Under the pieces are notes generated by a model that saw nothing but the letters and a program-made list of their open reading frames with translations, made no database searches and had not been told where the DNA came from. This document shows, in pieces, positions 1 through 5,123 of a stretch of 7,115 nucleotides of DNA. A program made the translations under genes and the position numbers. Source of the DNA: Rhodospirillales bacterium Alpha_05 (GTDB lineage Bacteria; Pseudomonadota; Alphaproteobacteria; Rhodospirillales; Rhodospirillaceae); NCBI GenBank assembly GCA_001603335.1, contig LUYR01000134.1:1-7115 (forward strand), in the 5' to 3' direction. Each line of letters opens with the position of its first letter. Positions within the stretch are counted from its first letter, which is position 1.

Positions 1-819
1 GCCACGGCGCATGCAGGCTTCGAGCGGCAACCGTTCGAGCCGCGCCGTGGCGAACGCGGCGGTGAAGGCATCGCCCGCGCCCAAAGTGTCGACCGCGGCG
101 ACGGGGAAGGGCGGTTGCCGGATTTCCCCGAGGTCGCGGTCGAACGCCACCGCGCCGTCCTCCCCCAACGTCACCACCAACGTGCCGACGCCGAGGGCGT
201 CTGCGAGAGGTTGCAGAGTCTTCGTGCCGAGGTTCCGCGCGAGGCGGGCGGCCTCGACGCGGTTGACCACCAGGGTGCCGGTGTGTCGCAGAATTGCCGC
301 GTCGATGGGGCGGAACGGCGAGGGATTGAGAATCGTCTCCGCGCCTGCATCCCTTGCGATTTCAAATGCCGCGGCAACCGCGCCGTCGCCGATCTCGAAT
401 TGGGCGAGGACGAGCTTCGCCCGGCGCAGACGCGATTCGGCGGCGCACACGTCTTCGGCGGAGAGGTGGGCGTTGGCGCCGGGGTAGACCGCGAGGCAGT
501 TTTCGCCGCGCGCGTCGGTGAAGCCTACGCCCGCGCCCGAAGGGCCGGGAAACCGCTTCAGGATTTCAGGCGGCAGTCCGGCGTCGGCGAGCGCGGTTTC
601 GGCCAGCGTCGCCAGTCCGTCCGACCCCACCGCGATCAGTCCGTCGACGCGCGCGCCGAGCTTGCGGCTGCCGATGGCGAGGTTGGGGCCTTTTCCCCCG
701 GCTTCGAGGGTGAAGGCATCCGCAGTCAGCGACTCGCCCGGCACGGGAAGCCTCGCGACCTTGACCGAGCACGCCGCGACGAAACTTCCCAACACGAACA
801 TCGACGTTGCTTCAGGCAT
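1..819 (-). CDS. PfkB/ribokinase-family carbohydrate kinase, C-terminus cut by window edge
   Basis: This is the N-terminal 273 residues of an ATP-dependent sugar or nucleoside kinase of the PfkB (ribokinase) family; such cytosolic enzymes phosphorylate a hydroxymethyl group of their substrate. Visible marks are the N-terminal strand and substrate lid 'VLGSF...RLPVPGESL' (9-31), the first PfkB signature GGKGPNLAIGSRKLG (41-55), NPSP (165-168), the N-x-x-E element NRVEA (186-190), TLGEDGA (217-223) and the second signature DTLGAGDAF (244-252). Asp250 is the expected catalytic base and GAGD the anion hole. Family members run about 300-310 residues, so some 30-40 are missing past position 1. The ATG at 819 has an AGG seven bases upstream; a second in-frame ATG (codon 7) is possible. 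The gene is divergent from a GntR regulator, which probably controls it. The substrate is unknown: ribokinase usually has DTTGAGD and GGKGAN, here Leu and Pro replace Thr and Ala. Confidence 0.9.
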   Translation of the reverse strand, partial: MPEATSMFVLGSFVAACSVKVARLPVPGESLTADAFTLEAGGKGPNLAIGSRKLGARVDGLIAVGSDGLATLAETALADAGLPPEILKRFPGPSGAGVGFTDARGENCLAVYPGANAHLSAEDVCAAESRLRRAKLVLAQFEIGDGAVAAAFEIARDAGAETILNPSPFRPIDAAILRHTGTLVVNRVEAARLARNLGTKTLQPLADALGVGTLVVTLGEDGAVAFDRDLGEIRQPPFPVAAVDTLGAGDAFTAAFATARLERLPLEACMRRG

Positions 820-856
820 TTCGAAACCTGCTACTCTGCTCAACGAACTTTCGAAG
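819..856. promoter_or_regulatory. Candidate operator pair in the kinase/GntR divergent gap
   Basis: The 61-bp gap between the divergent start codons holds the palindrome TTTCGAAA (819-826) and a second copy TTTCGAAG (849-856). The copies are 30 bp apart start to start, close to three helical turns, so they would lie on the same DNA face. The first touches the kinase start codon. GntR-family proteins bind short palindromes in their own divergent promoter regions, so autoregulation plus kinase control is a natural reading. The motif does not match the GT-N-TAT-AC pattern of well-studied HutC members, and TTCGAA is a common palindrome, so this is inference. No strong -10/-35 pair was found; TACTCT (832-837) is a poor -10 candidate for the GntR gene. 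Confidence 0.35.
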
Positions 857-880
857 CCCTAAGATGCAGGATGGGAAGCG

Positions 881-1681
881 ATGCCGAGAAAACCAAGCCA
901 GACGGCGCGCGAAATCGCGAATTCCGCCCCGGCCTCGCCGCCGCTTTCGACGATCCTGCGCCTGCGCGACGACACCGCGCTGCCGCTCTATCAGCAGATC
1001 GAGGACCAGATTGCCGCGCTGATCGCCGAGGGCACTCTGGTCAACGGCGCGACTCTTCCCGCCGAACGGCATCTCGCGGCGAACCTCGGCGTCAGCCGCG
1101 CCACGGTGCAGCGCGCCTACGATGCCCTGCGCGACCGCCAGCTGATCCGCTCGCACGGCCGCCACGGCTCGGTGATCCAGGGTCATGGCGCACGGCTGGT
1201 GCCGGGGATGGACCGGCTCAAGGGGTTCACCCAGGAGATGCAGGAGATGGGCCGCAAGCCCTCGACCCAGGTTCTGGAACACGAAATTCTCAGCGACCGC
1301 TCGCTTGCGTCGTTGTTCGGCCTGCCCTCCACCGCGCGGTTCCTCAAGCTGATCCGCGTCCGCCTCGGCGACGACATCCCGATGTCGTTCGAAACCGCGT
1401 GGTACAGCCTCGACGCCGCGCCGTTCCTTGAGACAGCCGACGTTTACGGCTCGATCTACGGCCAGTTGGCGGAACACGGCCTGTCGCTGTCCTACTGCGA
1501 CCAGACCATCGAGGCTGCCGCCCCGACGCCGCGGGAGTGCGCGATCTTCGGCTTCGCCGAGCCCAAGCCCTGCCTCCTGATCAAGCGCAGCAGCTACGTC
1601 CGCCGCGAACTGATGCTCGAATACGTCGAGGGTCTGTTCCGCGGCGACGCCTACACCTACCGCCTGCGCCTGGAAGCCTGA
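881..1681 (+). CDS. GntR-family transcriptional regulator, HutC/UTRA subfamily
   Basis: This encodes a 266-residue DNA-binding regulator. A roughly 30-residue Ser/Ala/Pro-rich leader precedes the winged helix (about 34-100). The winged helix contains PLYQQIEDQI, TLPAERHLAANLGVSRATVQ (58-77) as the helix-turn-helix, then RAYDALRDRQLI and the wing SHGRHGSVI. The C-terminal UTRA effector domain spans about 112-264, with DRLKGFTQEMQEMG, the strand LKLIRVRLGDDIPMSFE, and the closing LEYVEGLFRGDAYTYRLRL typical of the HutC group. Length and domain order are normal for the subfamily. UTRA domains bind small ligands such as sugar phosphates, amino-acid derivatives or histidine metabolites. The divergent PfkB kinase suggests that its substrate or product is the ligand here. 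The ATG at 881 is preceded by GGGAAG at short spacing plus AGG at 868-870, so the ribosome site is only moderate. No terminator follows the stop. Confidence 0.95.
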   Translation: MPRKPSQTAREIANSAPASPPLSTILRLRDDTALPLYQQIEDQIAALIAEGTLVNGATLPAERHLAANLGVSRATVQRAYDALRDRQLIRSHGRHGSVIQGHGARLVPGMDRLKGFTQEMQEMGRKPSTQVLEHEILSDRSLASLFGLPSTARFLKLIRVRLGDDIPMSFETAWYSLDAAPFLETADVYGSIYGQLAEHGLSLSYCDQTIEAAAPTPRECAIFGFAEPKPCLLIKRSSYVRRELMLEYVEGLFRGDAYTYRLRLEA

Positions 1682-1721
1682 CACCTCCGCCTCGCCAGCC
1701 ACCCCGGCCCGACGATTGATC

Positions 1722-1767
1722 TGGACGGGCGTTTTGGTATGTGATAGGAAGGTCCATAAACAGTCCA
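1722..1767. promoter_or_regulatory. MocR/TauR-like operator repeats upstream of the LysE gene
   Basis: Three copies of TGGAC lie in this stretch. Two are direct repeats on the minus strand (at 1763-1767 and 1752-1756, period 11 bp, reading TTGGACTG then TATGGACC). One is inverted on the plus strand (CTGGAC, 1721-1726). This closely resembles the tandem CTGGACYTAA-type boxes known for TauR, a MocR-type GntR/aminotransferase regulator, and the general direct-plus-inverted plan of that family. MocR regulators often control or neighbour LysE-type exporter genes. A weak promoter for the exporter may overlap: TTGGTA (1734-1739) and ATAAAC (1756-1761), spacing 16. The rest of the 287-bp noncoding stretch 1682-1968 holds a 9-bp direct repeat GCCGTGGCG (near 1773 and 1787) and a strong AGGAGG at 1811-1816, discussed under findings. 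Base matches are seen directly; the regulator assignment is inference. Confidence 0.5.
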
Positions 1768-1968
1768 ATGATCGCCGTGGCGCTGCGCCGTGGCGACCGA
1801 CGATCTGGCGAGGAGGCCCCGGAATGTCCTTCGGCTGGTTCCCCAATCGCTCCGGCGCAAATCCCGGTCGTTTCGCCTTTCCCCATCGATTCACCCGTTC
1901 GGACGTCTGCCCCGGCCCGAGATTTCGCGGCGGCGGGCGGCGTTCGCCGTTTGTTGAAGGGAACGACT

Positions 1969-2595
1969 ATGGCGTCACCGATACTTCAAGGCATTGGGAT
2001 CGGGCTTGCGGTCGCGGTTCCGATCGGCCCGATGGGGCTGCTTTGCATCGACCGGACCCTGTCGCTCGGGCCCCGCTCGGGCATCGCGACCGGCTTCGGC
2101 GCGGCGACCGTGCATCTGTTCTACAGCTCGCTCGCGGTGCTCGGCTTCGGCGTTGCGGCGCGCGCCTGGCTTGACGACCGCGCCAGCGCGTTTTCGCTCG
2201 CCTCGGCGCTGATATTGTTCTGGTTTGCGGTGCGGGCGTTCCGGCGTGCGGCTCCGGCTCCGGTGGTGCGGCATTGCGCGGCCGAGCGGGTGTGCGTGAT
2301 CTGCGCCTATCTCAGCGCGATCATCTTCGGCCTCACCAATCCATCCACCATCGTTCTCCTCGCCGCGGCGTTTCCCGCGCTCGCCGACGTCGCCGATCCC
2401 CACGTCGCGCCGCTGTTGGCGGGTGGCGTGTTCATCGGTTCGATCGGCTGGAGGGCGACCCTGGTGGCGCTGGTGGGCGTCTGTCGCGTCCAGTTCGGTT
2501 CGGGGTTGATCGGCGTCAGTCACCGTGTCTCGGCGCTCGCCCTCGCCGGGCTCGGCACGGTGATGCTGGTCAACGCGCTCGACCACGCCCTCTGA
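1969..2595 (+). CDS. LysE/RhtB-family amino-acid exporter
   Basis: This encodes a 208-residue inner-membrane protein of the LysE translocator family, which exports amino acids or related small molecules using the proton gradient. The family mark AVAVPIGPMGLLCIDRTLSLGPRSG (14-38) sits in and after the first membrane segment, and LTNPSTIVLL (122-131) matches the conserved NPxTI segment. About six hydrophobic segments are visible: roughly 8-28, 39-63, 74-91, 108-133, 147-170 and 186-204. The length is usual for the family (about 200-210). The often-seen Trp-Trp after the fifth-helix GS motif is Trp-Arg here (161-162). The start at 1969 is chosen because GAAGGGA (1956-1962) lies six bases before it and the conserved first helix begins right after. 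The in-frame extension back to 1741 is low-complexity and unlike the family. The substrate is not predictable. It is convergent with lipB, only 7 bp between stops, with no terminator. Confidence 0.9.
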   Translation: MASPILQGIGIGLAVAVPIGPMGLLCIDRTLSLGPRSGIATGFGAATVHLFYSSLAVLGFGVAARAWLDDRASAFSLASALILFWFAVRAFRRAAPAPVVRHCAAERVCVICAYLSAIIFGLTNPSTIVLLAAAFPALADVADPHVAPLLAGGVFIGSIGWRATLVALVGVCRVQFGSGLIGVSHRVSALALAGLGTVMLVNALDHAL

Positions 2596-2602
2596 AACGG
2601 GC

Positions 2603-3307
2603 TCAACGCTCCGCCAGAGGTCCGAAAACCTCGCCGAAGGTGGCGATCAGGGCGGCGTCGAGGTCGGCCATGGTCGCTTTGATGCCGAGGTCCTTGAGGC
2701 TGGTGACGCCGTGGTTGGAGATGCCGCAGGGGACGATGCCGGTGAAGTGGGTGAGGTCGGGGGCAAGGTTGAGCGCCATGCCGTGGAAACTCACCCAGCG
2801 CCGCACCCGTACCCCGATCGCGCCGATCTTGTCCTCCCGCCCCGGACCGCGCACCACCCACAGGCCGACGCGGTCCGGCCGGGTTTCGGCGGTGACGCCG
2901 AAGCGGGCGAGGGCGGCGATCGCCCAGGCTTCGAGCGAATGCACGAACAGGCGCACGTCGCTGCCGAACGTCTTGAGGTCGAGCATCGGGTAGATCACCC
3001 GCTGCCCCGGACCGTGGTAGGTGTATTGCCCGCCGCGGCCGCTCTGGTAGACCGGGAAGCGGTCGGGCATCAACAGGTCGTGTTCGTCGGCGGAGGTTCC
3101 GGCGGTGTAGAGTGGCGGGTGTTCGAGCAGCCAGACCGCGGGTTTGGCCGTGCCCGCGTGGATTGCCGCGACGCGGCTTTCCATCAGCTCCACCGCATCC
3201 GGATACGCCACCGGCGCGTCGGAGCGGAACCATTCGGGCGATCCGGCGAAGGCGGGATTCGGCTGGGGGTTGATGGCGGTCACGAAAGCGGGGAGCGGGG
3301 CGGACAT
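2603..3307 (-). CDS. lipB: Octanoyl-[acyl-carrier-protein]:protein N-octanoyltransferase LipB
   Basis: LipB moves an octanoyl group from acyl carrier protein to a lysine on lipoyl domains (pyruvate and 2-oxoglutarate dehydrogenases, glycine cleavage H protein); LipA then inserts sulfur. The 234-residue product has the whole family plan: the substrate-entry segment EHPPLYTAGTSA (62-73), the signature GRGGQYTYHGPGQ (90-102), VIYPMLDL, the active-site Lys160 in DKIGAIGVRV, the WVSFHGMALN strand (171-180), and the catalytic Cys194 in PCGISNHGVTS. The length is typical. The start at 3307 has GGAA six bases upstream. An in-frame ATG at 3352 would add 15 residues (MSSSLFRLFYFLESA) but lacks a ribosome site, and any longer form would run into the tRNA gene. 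It is a single-gene unit read away from tRNA-Leu; lipA is not in view. Confidence 0.97.
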   Translation of the reverse strand: MSAPLPAFVTAINPQPNPAFAGSPEWFRSDAPVAYPDAVELMESRVAAIHAGTAKPAVWLLEHPPLYTAGTSADEHDLLMPDRFPVYQSGRGGQYTYHGPGQRVIYPMLDLKTFGSDVRLFVHSLEAWAIAALARFGVTAETRPDRVGLWVVRGPGREDKIGAIGVRVRRWVSFHGMALNLAPDLTHFTGIVPCGISNHGVTSLKDLGIKATMADLDAALIATFGEVFGPLAER

Positions 3308-3364
3308 GGCGGATTCCAAAAAATAAAAAAGTCGAAAAAGGCTGCTGGACATCGTCCGGGGGAT

Positions 3365-3393
3365 TTGGTATTTCACCTTTCCTTCGCAGGCAA
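3365..3393 (-). promoter_or_regulatory. Candidate lipB promoter
   Basis: Reading the minus strand, TTGCCT (3393-3388) and TACCAA (3370-3365) are separated by exactly 17 bases, giving 4/6 and 3/6 matches to the sigma-70 boxes. Transcription would start near 3357, leaving a leader of about 50 nt. That leader carries a striking U-rich run (minus strand of 3318-3339) just before the chosen lipB start. The -35 lies inside the 12-bp inverted repeat at 3378-3411, so a protein bound there could block it. Alphaproteobacterial promoters often deviate from the consensus, so this is a modest call. Confidence 0.35.
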
Positions 3394-3411
3394 CCCCCGC
3401 TGTGAAGGAAA
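3378..3411. repeat. 12-bp inverted repeat between lipB and tRNA-Leu
   Basis: The arms TTTCCTTCGCAG (3378-3389) and CTGTGAAGGAAA (3400-3411) are inverted copies with 11 of 12 positions matching; the only mismatch is G3386 against T3403, which would still pair as G-U in RNA. The 10-base loop is GCAACCCCCG. Neither side is followed by a T-run in the reading direction, so it is not an intrinsic terminator. It sits in the divergent gap between lipB and tRNA-Leu and overlaps the candidate lipB -35, which suits an operator or a structured element. Confidence 0.7.
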
Positions 3412-3435
3412 ATGCGAAAGGGGGACAGGCTATAT

Positions 3436-3522
3436 GCGGTCGTGGCGGAATTGGTAGACGCGCAGCGTTGAGGTCGCTGTCCGGTAACACGGGTGGAAGT
3501 TCGAGTCTTCTCGACCGCACCA
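3436..3522 (+). tRNA. tRNA-Leu, anticodon GAG
   Basis: This 87-nt tRNA folds completely. The acceptor GCGGTCG (3436-3442) pairs with CGACCGC (3512-3518), followed by discriminator A and an encoded CCA (3520-3522). The D-arm contains GGTAGA. The anticodon stem CAGCG/CGCTG (3463-3467 and 3475-3479) closes the loop TTGAGGT, placing GAG at 3470-3472, which reads CUC and CUU leucine codons. A long class II variable arm (CCG...CGG, about 3481-3493) and the T-arm GGAAG-TTCGAGT-CTTCT (3497-3511, written 5' to 3') fit leucine identity. No good promoter could be placed. TATAT at 3431-3435 is too close to the 5' end to be its -10. A strong intrinsic terminator follows within 15 nt. Confidence 0.98.
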
Positions 3523-3536
3523 TAGCTTGATTTTTG

Positions 3537-3573
3537 AAAAACCCGTCTGCGGTTCCAACGCGGCGGGTTTTTT
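3537..3573 (+). terminator. Rho-independent terminator of tRNA-Leu
   Basis: An A-tract (3537-3541) leads into the stem CCCGTC-T-GCG (3542-3551), with one bulged T, pairing with CGCGGCGGG (3559-3567) around the loop GTTCCAA. The 3' arm runs directly into six T residues (3568-3573). The A-tract extends the stem against the T-tract, so the hairpin could also act, less well, on the minus strand. It ends tRNA-Leu transcription before mgtE. Confidence 0.92.
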
Positions 3574-3578
3574 GCTGC

Positions 3579-3647
3579 CCGAGGCATCCGTTTGGGGCTT
3601 TTGCCTCGGCGCTGAGTTACCATCTTCGCAAGGGGCGCTCGTCCCTT
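3579..3647 (+). promoter_or_regulatory. Structured mgtE leader: two hairpins
   Basis: Between the tRNA terminator and the mgtE start there are two hairpins. The first is a perfect 8-bp stem, CCGAGGCA (3579-3586) with TGCCTCGG (3602-3609), around a 15-nt loop. The second is a 5-bp stem, AAGGG (3630-3634) with CCCTT (3643-3647). A smaller CGGA/TCCG pair (3667-3670 and 3674-3677) brackets part of the Shine-Dalgarno. Mg2+ transporter genes are often controlled by leader RNA, as with the M-box, but the M-box consensus is not recognisable here and the stretch is short. No convincing promoter was found, so transcription might start within this region, or mgtE could partly depend on read-through. Confidence 0.4.
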
Positions 3648-3677
3648 CCCGGCCCGAACAGGATACCGGAGGTTCCG

Positions 3678-5123
3678 ATGACTCCCGAGACCCCGCCAAA
3701 GACCTCCCCAGAGATAAAGCCGGCGATCGAGGAAATCGAGGCGCGCGCCGCCGCGCTCGACATCGAGGACGCGTTCCCCGATGAGGATTTCGGCGATGCG
3801 CTGCTGCGCCTGATCTCCGACGCGATCGAAGACGGCGACATGACGCGGGCGCGCGAGCTGCTGCTCGACCAGCATTACGCCGATGCCGCCGATATCATCG
3901 AGCGGATGCAGCCCGACGACCGCGCCCAGCTGGTGCTGGCGCTCGGCAAGGACATCGACCCCGACATCCTCCCCGCCCTCGACGAAGAGGTGCGCGACCA
4001 GGTGCTGGGCGTCTTGGGCGTGCAGAACATCGCGGCGGCGGTCGAGGCGATGGATTCCGACGACGCGGTGACGGTGATCGAGCAACTCGATTCCGACGAG
4101 CGCCGCCGCGTCATCCAGGCGCTGCCCGCCGAGCACCGCGCCGGGATCGAACAGGCGCTGGCCTTCCCCGAGCATTCCGCCGGGCGAATGATGCAGCGCG
4201 AGATGGTGGCGGTGCCGGAGTTCTGGACCGTCGGCGACGCGTTGCACTACCTCCAAAACACCGGCGACGACCTGCCCGAGGACTTCTACGAGCTCTTCGT
4301 CGTCGATTTGCGCCACCACCCGCTCGGCCGGGTTTCCACCGCGCGCCTGCTGCGGGTGCGCTCCGAGACGCCGCTGCGAGAGATCATCGACGAGGATGTC
4401 GAGCCGATCCCGGCGACGATGGACCGCGAAGAGGTGGCCATGACCTTCCGCGATCGCGACTGGGTGTCGGCGATGGTGGTGGACGAGGACGGACGGCTGA
4501 TCGGCCGGATCACCGTCGACGACGTGCTCGACGTGATCGACGAGGAAGCCGAGGACGACATGCTGCGCCTCGCGGGCGTTTCGGATTCCGATATTTTCCA
4601 CGCGGTTTGGCAGACCGTGCGGTCGCGCTTCGGCTGGCTCTGCATCAACCTCTGCACCGCGCTGATGGCGGCCACGGTGATCGGCCTGTTCGAGGGCACG
4701 ATCCAGAAGGTGGTGGCGCTCGCCGCGTTGATGCCGATCGTCGCGGGCTTGGGCGGCAACGCCGGAACCCAGACCCTCGCGGTTTCGGTGCGCGCGCTGG
4801 CGATGAAGGAGCTGATGCCGGGCAATGCGCGCCGCGTGATCGGCAAGGAGATCGTCGTCGGGCTGGCCAACGGCATGGGCCTCGCGGTGCTCGCGGGCTC
4901 GGTCGCGTATTTCTGGTTCGGCACGCCGATGATCGGCGTGGTGCTGGCGAGCGCGATGGTGGTCAACCTCGTCGTCGCCGGACTGGCGGGGATTCTCATC
5001 CCGCTGTCCCTCGACCGCCTCGGCGTCGATCCGGCGATCGCGTCGGGGGTGTTCCTCACCGCGCTCACCGACAGCGTCGGATTCTTCGCCTTCCTCGGCC
5101 TGGCGACGGTGTTTCTGCTTTAG
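3678..5123 (+). CDS. mgtE: MgtE-family magnesium transporter/channel
   Basis: This is a Mg2+-selective inner-membrane channel that is closed by Mg2+ bound to its cytosolic domains. The 481-residue product has a 35-residue acidic leader, then the N domain (about 38-170, superhelical repeats such as DAADIIERM, ending FPEHSAGRMM at 163-172), two CBS motifs (about 173-232 and 238-295, including VVDEDGRLIGRITVDDVLDVI), the acidic plug/linker EEAEDD, and five membrane segments (about 319-338, 344-370, 391-413, 416-443, 456-480). Family marks are PIVAGLGGNAGTQTLAVSVRALA (353-375) and the pore aspartate in TALTDSVGFF (Asp465), equivalent to Asp432 of the Thermus protein. GGAGG (3668-3672) five bases before 3678 fixes the start; the frame is open further upstream but crosses the tRNA terminator. 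The length is slightly above the usual 450 because of the leader. Regulation may involve the hairpins before it. Confidence 0.97.
   Translation: MTPETPPKTSPEIKPAIEEIEARAAALDIEDAFPDEDFGDALLRLISDAIEDGDMTRARELLLDQHYADAADIIERMQPDDRAQLVLALGKDIDPDILPALDEEVRDQVLGVLGVQNIAAAVEAMDSDDAVTVIEQLDSDERRRVIQALPAEHRAGIEQALAFPEHSAGRMMQREMVAVPEFWTVGDALHYLQNTGDDLPEDFYELFVVDLRHHPLGRVSTARLLRVRSETPLREIIDEDVEPIPATMDREEVAMTFRDRDWVSAMVVDEDGRLIGRITVDDVLDVIDEEAEDDMLRLAGVSDSDIFHAVWQTVRSRFGWLCINLCTALMAATVIGLFEGTIQKVVALAALMPIVAGLGGNAGTQTLAVSVRALAMKELMPGNARRVIGKEIVVGLANGMGLAVLAGSVAYFWFGTPMIGVVLASAMVVNLVVAGLAGILIPLSLDRLGVDPAIASGVFLTALTDSVGFFAFLGLATVFLL

Noticed and set aside
115..1431. 438-codon plus-strand frame over the kinase and regulator
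   Set aside because: It is antisense to the PfkB kinase and out of frame with the GntR gene, both of which have clear family motifs.
1741..1968. N-terminal extension of LysE back to 1741
   Set aside because: The extra 76 residues are unlike the family, whose first membrane helix starts right after the ATG at 1969, and 1969 has the good ribosome site.
3339..3360. Intrinsic terminator on the minus strand (GGAC/GTCC hairpin before T-runs)
   Set aside because: The stem is only 4 bp and the T-run begins about eight bases after it; too weak, and it would attenuate lipB without supporting evidence.
3431..3436. TATATG as the tRNA-Leu -10 box
   Set aside because: It abuts the mature 5' end, so transcription would begin inside the tRNA.
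3308..3523. Longer LipB reading from 3523
   Set aside because: It would translate through the whole tRNA-Leu gene on the opposite strand; LipB homologues start near the 3307 ATG.
3534..3677. Longer MgtE reading from 3534
   Set aside because: It would start before the tRNA terminator hairpin; GGAGG before 3678 and the family N-terminus fix the later start.
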